Shown piece after piece: positions 29,651 to 40,656 of a DNA stretch of 64,000 nucleotides (within the stretch, counting starts at the first letter, position 1; each line of letters opens with the position of its first letter). Position numbers and translations under genes: made by a program. This DNA comes from Tepidimonas ignava (GTDB taxonomy: Bacteria > Pseudomonadota > Gammaproteobacteria > Burkholderiales > Burkholderiaceae_C), in contig NZ_SMAH01000015.1 in assembly GCF_004342625.1 (NCBI RefSeq), forward strand, positions 1 to 64,000, given 5' to 3'. The notes beneath the pieces are model-generated. The model had not been told where the DNA came from and did not search any database. It was given only the letters and a program-made list of their open reading frames with translations.

Positions 29651-30556
29651 ATGACCATTCTTGTTTGCGGCTCGCTGGCGTTCGACACCATCATGGACTT
29701 CGAAGGCCGCTTCGCCGACCACATCCTGCCCGATCAGCTGCACATCCTCAACGTGGCTTTCGTGGTGCCGGCGCTGCGGCGCGAGTTCGGCGGCTGCGCT
29801 GGCAACATCGCGTATGGGCTGCGCCAGTTGGGCGCGCCCGTGCGGCCCGTGGCCACGCTGGGCGACGACGGTCGGCACTACCTGCAGCGGCTGCGCGCGC
29901 TGGGTGTGGACATCGACGCGATCCGGGTGCTGGGCGAGCACTACACCGCCCAGGCCATGATCATGACCGACCGCGACAACAACCAGATCACGGCCTTCCA
30001 CCCCGGCGCGATGGCGCTGGCGCACACCAACCCCGTGGCCGACACCTCGGGCGTGCCGCTGGCCATCCTGTCGCCCGACGGCAAGCAGGCCACCTGGGAG
30101 CACGCCCACCAACTGCACGCGGCGGGCGTGCCGTTCGTGTTCGACCCTGGGCAGGGGCTGCCGATGTTCAGCGGCGAGGAGCTGCTGCGCCTGGTGGAGC
30201 TGGCCGACTGGGCGGCACTGAACGACTACGAAGCGCGGCTGCTGTGCGACCGCACGGGGCTGACGCTGGCGCAACTGTCACGCCACCTGCGTGCCCTGGT
30301 GGTCACGTTGGGCGAGCACGGCTGCGACGTGTGGATCGAGGGCACGGCCACGCGCGTGCCGGGCGAGCCGGCCAGCGCCATCGTCGACCCCACCGGCTGT
30401 GGCGACGCCTTCCGCGCCGCGCTGCTGTACGGCCTGGCCCAGGGCTGGTCGGTGCTGCGCGCGGCCCGGCTGGGTAACCGCATCGGGGCGCTCAAAATCG
30501 CCACGCGCGGCGGCCAGAACTGGCGCTTGCCGCCTGGCTTCGACGTGCAGGCCTGA
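29651..30556 (+). CDS. PfkB-family carbohydrate/nucleoside kinase
   Basis: A 301-aa ribokinase-fold kinase. The N-terminal substrate motif is GGCAGNIAYGLRQLG, and the C-terminal PfkB signature DPTGCGDAFRAALLYGL contains the catalytic Asp and anion hole. The sequence type resembles kinases annotated as adenosine or sugar kinases; the true substrate cannot be read from sequence. It begins 12 bases after the DUF3426 gene. Confidence 0.88.
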   Translation: MTILVCGSLAFDTIMDFEGRFADHILPDQLHILNVAFVVPALRREFGGCAGNIAYGLRQLGAPVRPVATLGDDGRHYLQRLRALGVDIDAIRVLGEHYTAQAMIMTDRDNNQITAFHPGAMALAHTNPVADTSGVPLAILSPDGKQATWEHAHQLHAAGVPFVFDPGQGLPMFSGEELLRLVELADWAALNDYEARLLCDRTGLTLAQLSRHLRALVVTLGEHGCDVWIEGTATRVPGEPASAIVDPTGCGDAFRAALLYGLAQGWSVLRAARLGNRIGALKIATRGGQNWRLPPGFDVQA

Positions 30557-30563
30557 CGAAGCT

Positions 30564-30589
30564 GGCGGGCCGGGAGCCCCGTGCCCGCC
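30564..30589. terminator. Hairpin between convergent genes
   Basis: Seven-base arms GGCGGGC and GCCCGCC surround a 12-base loop in the 45-base gap between the kinase and the H1-like gene. There is no T run on either side, so it is only a possible terminator. Confidence 0.3.
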
Positions 30590-30601
30590 GTGAGGCTGCC
30601 T

Positions 30602-31324
30602 TCAGGGCCGCGTTCCGGTGGGGAAAGGCCAAGCCGCCGTGGGTGCGAGCTTGGTTTGCGCCGCTGGTGCGGGGGCGGTGGCCTTCTTGGTGGCGGTTTT
30701 GGCGCTGCGGGCCTTCGACGCACCTGATGGGGTGGCCTTGGCGGTGGCTTTGGCCGGTGCAGGCTGCGCGGCGCTGGCCTTGGCTTTGGTTTTGGCTTTG
30801 CCGGTGGTGGCCGGGGCGGCCGCGGTTTTGGCGGCTGCTTGCTTGGTCGGCGTGGTCTTGGCCGCGGGGGCTGAGGTGGCCTTAGCCGTTGTCTTCGGGG
30901 TGGAGGGCTTCTTGGCGCTCACGGGGGCCGCGGCGGCCTTGGTGGCCTCGGCGGTGGCTTTGGCCGGCGCCGGCTGCGCGGCGCTGGCCTTGGCTTTGGT
31001 TTTGGCTTTGCTGGTGCTGGCCGGGGCGCCGCTGGCCGCTGCCGCCTTGCTGGCCTTGGCCTTGACCTCCGTGGTCTTGGCGGTGGCCGCCTTGGACGCT
31101 GAGGTCTTCTTGGCCGGTGCCGCCGGGGCTGCCGGGGCCTTGGCGGCAGCCTTCTTGGCGGGGGCCTTGGCGGTGGCGTCGCTCACCTTGGTGGCGCGTT
31201 TTTTCGGCGCGGTCGCCGCAGCAGGCTCGGTGGCGCTGGACGGCTGCGCTGCCGTCTTCTTCGTGGCCGTCTTGTTCTTGGCGGGCTCGGTGGCCGCGGC
31301 GGCGGCCTTCTTCGCGGTTGCCAT
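30602..31324 (-). CDS. Histone H1-like Ala/Lys-rich DNA-binding protein
   Basis: 240 aa made almost entirely of Ala, Lys, Pro and Thr in AAKKA/KTKAKAS patterns, like the C-terminal tail of histone H1 and bacterial H1-like or AlgP/PhaF-type tails. It has no globular domain and is expected to be a nucleoid-binding polycation. The gene contains a ~77-base internal duplication. The ATG at 31324 has AGGAGA seven bases upstream; an earlier in-frame start at 31360 lies before that site and is unlikely. Confidence 0.85.
   Translation of the reverse strand: MATAKKAAAAATEPAKNKTATKKTAAQPSSATEPAAATAPKKRATKVSDATAKAPAKKAAAKAPAAPAAPAKKTSASKAATAKTTEVKAKASKAAAASGAPASTSKAKTKAKASAAQPAPAKATAEATKAAAAPVSAKKPSTPKTTAKATSAPAAKTTPTKQAAAKTAAAPATTGKAKTKAKASAAQPAPAKATAKATPSGASKARSAKTATKKATAPAPAAQTKLAPTAAWPFPTGTRP
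30741..30817. repeat. Internal direct repeat, copy A
   Basis: 77 bases that match 30951-31027 with four mismatches, offset exactly 210 bases (70 codons). Both copies encode KAKTKAKASAAQPAPAKATA in the H1-like protein. The in-frame offset and near identity point to recent duplication or gene conversion. Confidence 0.8.
30951..31027. repeat. Internal direct repeat, copy B
   Basis: Second copy of the 77-base unit at 30741-30817 within the H1-like gene. Slippage or recombination between the copies would remove or add 70 codons in frame. Confidence 0.8.
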
Positions 31325-31408
31325 GAGGTTCTCCTGTCTCAGGTTGGCGGGTGGGAACACGGTGACGGCGGCGCAGCGCTGCGGCGGACCTGGCTCAGGG
31401 GCAGGGTC

Positions 31409-32662
31409 TCAATCCCACGACAAGGCGCCGCCGGACTGGTATTCGATGACGCGGGTCTCGAAGAAATTGCGCTCCTTTTTCAGGTCGATCATCTCGCTCA
31501 TCCACGGGAACGGGTTGTCCTCGTTGGGGAACAGCGGCTCCAGACCGATTTGCGTGGCGCGCCGGTTGGCGATGTAGCGCAGGTAGCCCTTGAACATGCT
31601 GGCGTTGAGGCCCAGCACCCCGCGCGGCATCGTATCTTCGGCGTAGCGGTATTCCAGGTCCACCGCGGTGAGGAACAGTTCCTTGATCTCGCGCTTGAAC
31701 TCAGGCGTCCACAGGTGGGGGTTTTCCAGCTTGAGCTGGTTGATCATGTCGATGCCGAAGTTGCAGTGCATGGATTCGTCACGCAGGATGTACTGGTACT
31801 GCTCGGCCGCGCCAGTCATTTTGTTTTGGCGGCCCAGCGCCAGGATCTGCGTGAAGCCGACGTAGAAAAACAGCCCCTCCATCAGGCAGGCAAAAACGAT
31901 CAAGCTCTTGAGCAGCTTTTGGTCGTTTTCCGGCGTGCCGGTTTTGAACGCCGGGTCCATGATCGCGTCGATGAAGGGGATCAGGAACTCGTCCTTGTCG
32001 CGGATCGATGGGATTTCGTGGTAGGCGTTGAAAATTTCGCCTTCATCGAGCCCAAGCGACTCCACGATGTACTGGTAGGCGTGGGTGTGGATGGCTTCTT
32101 CGAACGCTTGGCGCAACAGGAACTGGCGGCATTCCGGCGCGGTGATGTGGCGGTAGGTGCCCAACGTGATGTTGTTGGCCGCCAGCGAGTCGGCGGTGAC
32201 GAAAAAGCCCAGGTTGCGCTTGACGATGCGGCGCTCGTCTTCGGTCAGGCCGTTGGGGTCTTTCCACAACGCGATGTCGCGCGACATGTTGATTTCCTGC
32301 GGCATCCAGTGGTTGGCGCAGGAGGCAAGGTATTTTTCCCAGGCCCACTTGTACTTGAAGGGCACGAGTTGGTTGACATCGGTCTGGCCGTTGATGATGC
32401 GCTTGTCGGCCACGTTGACGCGCCGAAAGCTGGCGGCCTGCGCGCGCGAGGCCTGCGTGGGCCCCGTCACCGCGGGGGTTGGGGAGGCCGCAACGGCCGC
32501 CACATGCGGCGTGACGGCGGAAACGTAGTCGAAGCCACCCACGGAGGGCGTGGGCGGCACGCCCAACACACCGGGGTGGGCCGTTGGTGAGCCAGCACCG
32601 CCCGCCGTGGGGCGGGCCGGCGGGGTGGCAACGGTGGGGGTGGCGTCGTCCCAGGTTAGCAT
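31409..32662 (-). CDS. nrdB: Ribonucleotide reductase class Ia small subunit
   Basis: 417 aa. The diiron-tyrosyl site is complete: D158, E189, H192, radical Y196, and later ES-MH (second Glu and His). It makes the radical used by NrdA to reduce ribonucleotides. Relative to the E. coli numbering the metal ligands are shifted by 74 residues, reflecting a Pro/Ala/Thr/Gly-rich N-terminal extension of about 75 residues. The ATG at 32662 (MLTWDD) is used; a TTG two codons earlier is possible. It follows nrdA by 68 bases. Confidence 0.95.
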   Translation of the reverse strand: MLTWDDATPTVATPPARPTAGGAGSPTAHPGVLGVPPTPSVGGFDYVSAVTPHVAAVAASPTPAVTGPTQASRAQAASFRRVNVADKRIINGQTDVNQLVPFKYKWAWEKYLASCANHWMPQEINMSRDIALWKDPNGLTEDERRIVKRNLGFFVTADSLAANNITLGTYRHITAPECRQFLLRQAFEEAIHTHAYQYIVESLGLDEGEIFNAYHEIPSIRDKDEFLIPFIDAIMDPAFKTGTPENDQKLLKSLIVFACLMEGLFFYVGFTQILALGRQNKMTGAAEQYQYILRDESMHCNFGIDMINQLKLENPHLWTPEFKREIKELFLTAVDLEYRYAEDTMPRGVLGLNASMFKGYLRYIANRRATQIGLEPLFPNEDNPFPWMSEMIDLKKERNFFETRVIEYQSGGALSWD

Positions 32663-32730
32663 GGTCAATTCCGTTTCGTGTCAATTATTGAAAGATGTAC
32701 GCGCTTTGACAAGTCTGTGCCGCTGGCTGC

Positions 32731-35607
<2,877 letters not shown>

Positions 35608-35651
35608 GGTTCCTCGCGAATCGTCGGCGGATCAAGGTTGTGTGTGGTGCA

Positions 35652-35667
35652 ACACTAGATCTAGTGT
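35652..35667. promoter_or_regulatory. NrdR box 1
   Basis: A perfect 16-base palindrome, ACACTAGATCTAGTGT, matching the NrdR consensus ACACWATATATWGTGT at the conserved outer positions. It lies 45 bases upstream of nrdA and is paired with a second box. Confidence 0.9.
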
Positions 35668-35683
35668 GCACAGCAGCCGAAAA

Positions 35684-35699
35684 ACACTAGCGGTAGTGT
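35684..35699. promoter_or_regulatory. NrdR box 2
   Basis: ACACTAGCGGTAGTGT, with conserved arms. Its centre is 32 bases (three helical turns) from box 1, the spacing seen for cooperative NrdR binding on nrd promoters. Confidence 0.88.
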
Positions 35700-35775
35700 A
35701 GCGGGGCTGGCGCGGGGTGCAAGCGCGCCGAGGTAGAAATTTTTTACAGGGCCGCGCTGCGGCGATAGCTTGGGG

Positions 35776-36357
35776 TCAACCCGAGGTGGGGGCGGCCGGC
35801 GCCGTGCTGGCAAACCAGGCCGCGGGCCAGCCGGTCAGGCGGATCAGGCGTGCCCAGTCGAACCCCGGGCCGGGGTCGGCCTTGCGCCCCGGGGCGATGT
35901 GCTCGTGCCCGGCCACCGCGCGCAGCGTCGGCAGGTGCGCGCGCAGCGTGGCCAGCAGCGCGGCCAGCGCGGGGTACTGGGCGTCGGCAAACGCCGTGCC
36001 TTCCAGGCCTTCGAGCTCGATGCCGATCGAGTAGTCGTTGCAGTTGTCGTGCCCCTGCCAAGAGGAGCGGCCCGCGTGCCAGGCGCGGCGCTCGCAGGCG
36101 ACGAACTGCACCAGCTCGCCGTCACGGCGGATGAGGAAGTGCGCCGACACCTCCAGCCCGCGGATGGACTGGAAGTAGGGGTGCGCGTCCCAGTCGAGCG
36201 TGTTGGTGAAGAGTTGCTCGATGTGCGGGCCACCGTAGTGCCCCGGCGGCAGACTGATCGAGTGCAGCACGACCAGCCACGGCTGCACACCGGGCGGCCG
36301 CGGCCCGTGGTTGGGCGAGGGCACGTGGCGGGCGGTGGGTAGCCACGTTTCGGCCAT
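35776..36357 (-). CDS. ampD: 1,6-anhydro-N-acetylmuramyl-L-alanine amidase AmpD
   Basis: 193 aa, amidase_2 fold. Zinc ligands H32, H151 and D161 and the catalytic E114 and K159 line up with the known AmpD residues (H34, H154, D164, E116, K162 in enteric AmpD). It is a cytoplasmic enzyme of cell-wall recycling that cleaves peptide from anhydro-muropeptides and so limits ampC induction where present. It begins 6 bases after ilvA on the same strand and is probably co-transcribed. Confidence 0.93.
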   Translation of the reverse strand: MAETWLPTARHVPSPNHGPRPPGVQPWLVVLHSISLPPGHYGGPHIEQLFTNTLDWDAHPYFQSIRGLEVSAHFLIRRDGELVQFVACERRAWHAGRSSWQGHDNCNDYSIGIELEGLEGTAFADAQYPALAALLATLRAHLPTLRAVAGHEHIAPGRKADPGPGFDWARLIRLTGWPAAWFASTAPAAPTSG

Positions 36358-36363
36358 GGGTGC

Positions 36364-37938
36364 TCAGTTGCCTCCGCGCAAAAACAACCGGTACACCGGG
36401 TTGTCGGTTTCTTCCACGTAGGGGTAGCCCAGCTCGCGCAGGAAGCGCTCGAACGCTTTGCCATCCTTGGGCGGCACCTGCATGCCAACCAGGATGCGGC
36501 CGTAGTCCGCGCCTTGGTTGCGGTAGTGGAACAGGCTGATGTTCCAACTCGGGCGCATCAGGGTGAGGAACTTCAGCAGCGCGCCGGGGCGCTCGGGGAA
36601 GATGAAGCGCAGCAGCCGCTCGTCCTGCGCCAGCGGCGAGTGGCCGCCGACCATGTGGCGGATGTGCTCCTGCGCCAAGTCGTCGTGGGTGAGGTCCAGC
36701 GTGGCAAAGCCCTGTTTTTCGAATGCGGCGGCGATCTTGACGCTTTCGCCGCGGCCGTGCGTGGTCAAGCCCACGAAGACGTGCGCCACGCGCGTGTCGT
36801 GGATACGGTAGTTGAACTCGGTGACGTTGCGCGGGCCGCCGGGCAGCGTGCCGATGGTCTGCAAAAAGCGCAGAAAGCTGCCGCGCTCTTCGGGGATCGT
36901 CACGGCAAAGAGCGCCTCGCGCTCCTCGCCCACCTCGGCGCGTTCGGCCACGAAGCGCAGCCGGTCGAAGTTCATGTTGGCGCCGCACAGGATGGCGGCG
37001 TAGGTTTCGCCCTTGGTTTTGCGCTCGGCGACGTATTTTTTGATCGCGGCCACGGCCATCGCGCCGGCGGGCTCGACGATGCTGCGGGTGTCGACAAACA
37101 CGTCTTTGATGGCGGCGCAGACCTCGTCGGTGTCGACGGTGACGTAGCCGTCCACCAGCTCGCGCGCGATGCGGAACGTTTCCTCGCCGACCAGTTTGAC
37201 CGCGGTGCCGTCGGCAAACAGCCCGACGTCGGCCAACTGCACGCGCTGGCCCGCTTGCACCGAGCGCAGCATGGCGTCGGAGTCGTCCATTTGCACCCCG
37301 ATAACGCGGATGTCGGGCCGCACCGCCTTGAGGTAGTTGGCCACGCCGGCGATCAGCCCGCCGCCGCCGATGGCGACGAACACGGCATCCAGCCGGTTGG
37401 AGCCCAGCCCCTGCAGCTGGCGCAGCATCTCCATCGCGATGGTGCCCTGGCCGGCGATGACGTCGGGGTCGTCGAAGGGGTGCACGAAGGTCAGCCCCTG
37501 CTGGCGGGCCAGTTCGGTGGCGTGCTGCGCCGCGTCGGAGTAGCTGTCGCCGTGCAGCACCACCTCGCCACCCAGCGCGCGCACGGCGTCCACCTTGACC
37601 TGCGGGGTGGTGGTGGGCATGACGATGACGGCGCGCGCGCCGAGCTTATGCGCGCCCAGCGCCACGCCCTGCGCGTGGTTGCCGGCCGAGGCACAGATGA
37701 CCCCGCGCTGCAGTTGCTCGGGCGACAGGTGGGCCAGTTTGTTGTACGCCCCGCGCAGCTTGAAGCTGAACACGGGCTGCTGGTCTTCGCGCTTGAGCAG
37801 GATTTTGTTGTGCAGCCGGCGGCTGAGGTTGCGCGCCGGCTCCAGCGGCGTTTCGCGCGCCACGTCGTACACGCGCGCGGTGAGGATTTTTTTCAAGTAG
37901 TCCTGCGGGGTCAGGGCGGTGCGGGGGGTGTCGGCCAT
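36364..37938 (-). CDS. ilvA: Biosynthetic threonine ammonia-lyase
   Basis: 524 aa. The PLP-dependent fold-II domain has the Schiff-base lysine in SF-K60-LRGAYNKL and the glycine-rich phosphate loop VAIGGGGLIAG. The C-terminal ~200 residues form two ACT-like regulatory repeats, as in isoleucine-inhibited enzymes. It converts threonine to 2-oxobutanoate for isoleucine synthesis. The ATG at 37938 gives the usual N-terminus (MADTPRTALTPQDYLKKIL). A terminator lies 53 bases upstream on the same strand. Confidence 0.95.
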   Translation of the reverse strand: MADTPRTALTPQDYLKKILTARVYDVARETPLEPARNLSRRLHNKILLKREDQQPVFSFKLRGAYNKLAHLSPEQLQRGVICASAGNHAQGVALGAHKLGARAVIVMPTTTPQVKVDAVRALGGEVVLHGDSYSDAAQHATELARQQGLTFVHPFDDPDVIAGQGTIAMEMLRQLQGLGSNRLDAVFVAIGGGGLIAGVANYLKAVRPDIRVIGVQMDDSDAMLRSVQAGQRVQLADVGLFADGTAVKLVGEETFRIARELVDGYVTVDTDEVCAAIKDVFVDTRSIVEPAGAMAVAAIKKYVAERKTKGETYAAILCGANMNFDRLRFVAERAEVGEEREALFAVTIPEERGSFLRFLQTIGTLPGGPRNVTEFNYRIHDTRVAHVFVGLTTHGRGESVKIAAAFEKQGFATLDLTHDDLAQEHIRHMVGGHSPLAQDERLLRFIFPERPGALLKFLTLMRPSWNISLFHYRNQGADYGRILVGMQVPPKDGKAFERFLRELGYPYVEETDNPVYRLFLRGGN

Positions 37939-37990
37939 CACCGTATGATACGCGGCGCCTCGGGCTTGGCCGCGGCGGGCCGGGCTCGGC

Positions 37991-38025
37991 AAAAAAAGAC
38001 CCGAACGCCGTCAGACGTCCGGGTC
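37991..38025 (-). terminator. Strong terminator upstream of ilvA
   Basis: On the - strand, GACCCGGACGTC-TGAC-GGCGTTCGGGTC forms a 12-pair stem (with G-U pairs) and a 4-base loop, followed by seven T. No protein gene ends just before it, so it ends either a small RNA or an ilvA leader. Confidence 0.85.
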
Positions 38026-38058
38026 ATGAACCACCCATAGAGGGCAGAGGAGACAACG
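37991..38058 (-). ncRNA. Candidate small RNA or ilvA leader RNA (~68 nt)
   Basis: A sigma-70-like promoter (38065-38092) and the terminator at 37991-38025 bracket a 68-nt transcript on the - strand. The 5' single-stranded part reads GUUGUCUCCUCUGCCCUCU, which contains the anti-Shine-Dalgarno-like CUCCUC. No long leader peptide is present; the only short frames are a 4-codon one and one that runs through the terminator into the ilvA start. It may be a free sRNA or an attenuator of ilvA. Ends are estimates. Confidence 0.6.
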
Positions 38059-38064
38059 GGCCGT

Positions 38065-38092
38065 ATTATACACGGCTTATATTGCGCTGCAA
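38065..38092 (-). promoter_or_regulatory. Sigma-70 promoter for the small RNA / ilvA
   Basis: On the - strand, TTGCAG, 16 bases, then a perfect TATAAT. Transcription would start about 7 bases downstream, near 38058. Confidence 0.7.
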
Positions 38093-38129
38093 CATCCCCG
38101 CGTGCGGCGGGGCGCAGGAGGTGGACACG

Positions 38130-38618
38130 ATGGAATGCACGGTGGCGTGGAGCGGCCCGCTGGGGCTGGGCTCGGGCATGGGGTTTGTGGCGCGCACGGG
38201 CAGCGGCCACGTGGTGGCGATGGACGGCGCGCCCGACGCCGCGCGGCCCGAGCTGGGCGGGGCCAACCTGGCGCCGCGTCCGATGGAGCTGCTGCTGGCG
38301 GGCACCGGCGGCTGCACGGCCTACGATGTGGTGCTGATCCTGCGCCGCGGACGCCACGACGTGCGCGGCTGCCAGGTGCAGCTCAAGGCGGTGCGCGCGG
38401 ACACCGACCCCAAGGTGTTCACCCAGATCCACATGCACTTCGTGGTGCAGGGGCGGGGGGTGCCGGCGCAGGCGGTGCAGCGCGCCATCGAGCTCAGCCA
38501 CGACAAGTACTGCTCGGCCAGCGTGATGCTGGGCAAAACGGCGCAGATCACAACGAGCTTTGAGGTCGTCGAGGTGGACGGGCCGCCGCCCGCCTCGGCG
38601 AACCCAGCGGCGGCGTGA
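38130..38618 (+). CDS. OsmC-family protein (YhfA-like)
   Basis: 162 aa with the OsmC/Ohr fold. It has the LAPRPMELLLAGTGGCTAYDV motif bearing the conserved cysteine, and a second cysteine in HDKYCSASVML. Family members reduce organic hydroperoxides with the two cysteines; this subgroup is less characterised. The ATG at 38130 is preceded by AGGAGG at ideal spacing, so the frame that opens at 38082 is not used. It is divergent from the ilvA leader. Confidence 0.88.
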   Translation: MECTVAWSGPLGLGSGMGFVARTGSGHVVAMDGAPDAARPELGGANLAPRPMELLLAGTGGCTAYDVVLILRRGRHDVRGCQVQLKAVRADTDPKVFTQIHMHFVVQGRGVPAQAVQRAIELSHDKYCSASVMLGKTAQITTSFEVVEVDGPPPASANPAAA

Positions 38619-38625
38619 CGGCTGT

Positions 38626-38645
38626 CCGCGGCCGACGGGCCGCGG
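38626..38645. terminator. G+C hairpin between convergent genes
   Basis: Perfect 8-base arms CCGCGGCC and GGCCGCGG around a 4-base loop, just after the OsmC-family stop and before the coq7 stop on the other strand. It lacks a T run, so termination is only possible. Confidence 0.3.
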
Positions 38646-38685
38646 CCCGGCGCCGGGTGAGCGTGGGCGCGGTTCCGCGGCGGGG

Positions 38686-39354
38686 TCAGATCCGGTGCGC
38701 CACCGTCGTCATGACCTTGGCCGCGGCGCGCATGGCCCACTTGACCGGGGTGGGCAGCTCCACGCCGCCGGCGTGCAGCGCGTCGCGCGCGTGGCGGATT
38801 TCGTCGTCTTTCATCTGCTGCACGATGGCGCGCGAGGCGTGGTCGTGCGCGGGCAGGCGGTCCAGGTGGCCGTCCAGGTGCGCTTCGACCTGGCGCTCGG
38901 TTTCGACGACGAAGCCCAGGCTGACCCCGCGGCCGGCCAGGCCGGCGGCCACGCCGATGGCAAACGCACCGGCGTACCACAGCGGGCACAGCAGCGAGCG
39001 GCGGTCGCCCAGCTCGTCGAGCCGTTGCTGGCACCACGCCAGGTGGTCGGTTTCGTCTTGCGCGGCGGCTTCCAGGTGGCGCGCGGTGCGCTCCTGGTCC
39101 GCCGTCGCTGCGCCAGGCGCGATGCGCGCGGCGTAGGCCTGGCCGGTGTACAGCGCCTGGGCGCAGATTTCGCCGACGTGGTTGACGCGCATCAGCGCGC
39201 CGCTCAAGCGCCGCTCGGCGTCGCTCAGCGCCGCCGGGTGGGCGGCGAGTTCGGCCGGCGGCTGCGGGGTGGGGCGCGCCGCGCGGTGCGGCGCCAGCAG
39301 CGTGCGCAGCGCGTTGTCGGCGGCGATCAGGGTGGCATCGACGAAGCTGTTCAT
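38686..39354 (-). CDS. coq7: 2-octaprenyl-3-methyl-6-methoxy-benzoquinol hydroxylase Coq7
   Basis: 222-aa diiron hydroxylase of ubiquinone synthesis. Diiron-type motifs are present: [13 protein letters not shown]-x2-H type DETDHLAW, and [12 protein letters not shown]. The N-terminus [19 protein letters not shown] supports the ATG at 39354 over an upstream one four codons earlier. It lies 25 bases downstream of the copper operon on the same strand but is functionally unrelated. Confidence 0.93.
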   Translation of the reverse strand: MNSFVDATLIAADNALRTLLAPHRAARPTPQPPAELAAHPAALSDAERRLSGALMRVNHVGEICAQALYTGQAYAARIAPGAATADQERTARHLEAAAQDETDHLAWCQQRLDELGDRRSLLCPLWYAGAFAIGVAAGLAGRGVSLGFVVETERQVEAHLDGHLDRLPAHDHASRAIVQQMKDDEIRHARDALHAGGVELPTPVKWAMRAAAKVMTTVAHRI

Positions 39355-39379
39355 GATGGCGGCCATCGTAGCGCAGCGC

Positions 39380-40135
39380 TCACGGCGCGGGCTTGATCTC
39401 GGTCACGAAGTACCCGCCGCCGGCTTGCTCAGCCCGAAAGCGCACCCGCTGGCCCACCTGCAGGCCTTGCAGCAACGCGCGCTCGCGCACCTGGAACACC
39501 ATCGTCATTGGGGGCATGTCCAGGTCGGGGATGTGGCCGTGGCGCAGCGTGATTTTGCCCGTGGCGGGGTCGAGGCGCCGTACCTCGCCCTCGGCCCAGG
39601 GGGACGTCGCCTCGGCGGGCCGCAGGTCGCCGGGGCGTGCCTGCACGGGGCGCACCCCCTCGGCGGCGTGGTACTGCGCCCATACCCGGTGCGAGCCATC
39701 GCGCTGCACCAGCAGCACGGCGTAGGGGTCGCGGCGGTGGCCGTACGCAGGGCCGTCCATGCCGGGGCTGCCCACGGGCATGCCCGGCACAGCCAAACCC
39801 AGGGCGGCTGGGCGTTCGCGCAGCAGGCGCTGGATGTCGACGGCGGGCACATGCCCCTCGATCACGTAACCGTCCACCACGGCGGTGTGGCACGACGCGT
39901 AGCGCATGGGCAGACCCAGCCGCTGGCGCATCGCGGTGTTGCCGACGTCGTGGCTTTGGACACGGAAGCCATGCTGCTGCAGGTGCGCGATCCAGTCGCC
40001 GCAACAGCCGCAGTGGGGGTCTTTCCAAACGTCGACCTTGGGGGTCGACGTGGCCAGCGCCGGCCAGGCCAAGGCCCCGCACAGGGCGCCCAGGTGGCCC
40101 AGCAGCAGGCGGCGCGATGGGGTGTGTGCGTTCAT
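39380..40135 (-). CDS. DUF411 metal-binding protein fused to CusF-like domain
   Basis: 251 aa. An N-terminal signal peptide is preceded by twin Arg (SRRLLLG). The DUF411 domain follows, with the metal site [12 protein letters not shown] (about residues 37-48) and [21 protein letters not shown]. The C-terminal ~75 residues are a CusF-like copper-binding domain with [13 protein letters not shown], whose Met pair is the CusF copper site. Both parts bind copper in the periplasm. Its ATG overlaps the cupredoxin stop by 4 bases. The fusion of the two domains is noteworthy. Confidence 0.88.
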   Translation of the reverse strand: MNAHTPSRRLLLGHLGALCGALAWPALATSTPKVDVWKDPHCGCCGDWIAHLQQHGFRVQSHDVGNTAMRQRLGLPMRYASCHTAVVDGYVIEGHVPAVDIQRLLRERPAALGLAVPGMPVGSPGMDGPAYGHRRDPYAVLLVQRDGSHRVWAQYHAAEGVRPVQARPGDLRPAEATSPWAEGEVRRLDPATGKITLRHGHIPDLDMPPMTMVFQVRERALLQGLQVGQRVRFRAEQAGGGYFVTEIKPAP

Positions 40136-40656
40136 GGACGACTCTCCTGAGGGGCCGGGGTGACGACGATGGTGCCGCGCATGCCGGCTTCGAAGTGGCC
40201 TGGGATCAGGCAGGCGAAAGCGAATGTGCCGGCGCGGTTGAAGTGCCAGACGATCTCGCCACGCCGATCAGGCGGCACGTGCGCCATGTACGGCTCGTCA
40301 TGTTCCATCGTGGGGTGTTGTTTCATGAGTTCGGCGTGGGCGGCGAGTTCCTCGTCGGTGCCGATGACGAGTTCGTGCATCACACGCCCGCGGGTGATGG
40401 CGCGCAAGCGCACCGTTTCGCCCTCGCGCACGGTGATGCGGTCGGGGCGAAAGCGCATGTCGTCGCCCATGCGGATGTCGATGGTGCGGCGCACGCGCGT
40501 CGGGTCGCCTGCAATGCCCCAGGGCTTTTGTTCGGGCGCTGCGGTGGGCATGCTGTGGCCGGCGTGGTGGGCGGCACTGCCGTGCGCGGCCGCCCACGCG
40601 GGCCAGCTGGCGGCGGTGGCCAGCAGCGCGCGGCGCACGCGGTCAATGGTGGTCAT
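40132..40656 (-). CDS. Periplasmic cupredoxin
   Basis: 174 aa with signal peptide (residues about 1-24). It has a cupredoxin beta-sandwich: the first copper His is in VMHELVIG, and the C-terminal site is C-LIPGH-FEAGM, giving a His-Cys-His-Met type 1 copper site. An insertion HPTMEHDEPYMAHV adds possible copper ligands. GGAGG precedes the ATG at 40656. It overlaps the oxidase gene end by 14 bases. It probably accepts or stores copper or electrons for the multicopper oxidase. Confidence 0.85.
   Translation of the reverse strand: MTTIDRVRRALLATAASWPAWAAAHGSAAHHAGHSMPTAAPEQKPWGIAGDPTRVRRTIDIRMGDDMRFRPDRITVREGETVRLRAITRGRVMHELVIGTDEELAAHAELMKQHPTMEHDEPYMAHVPPDRRGEIVWHFNRAGTFAFACLIPGHFEAGMRGTIVVTPAPQESRP

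Noticed and set aside
37938-38025. Short frame ending in TGATG at the ilvA start
   Set aside because: It would be translated through the terminator hairpin and T run and has no ribosome binding site; more likely chance, though a coupling role is not excluded.
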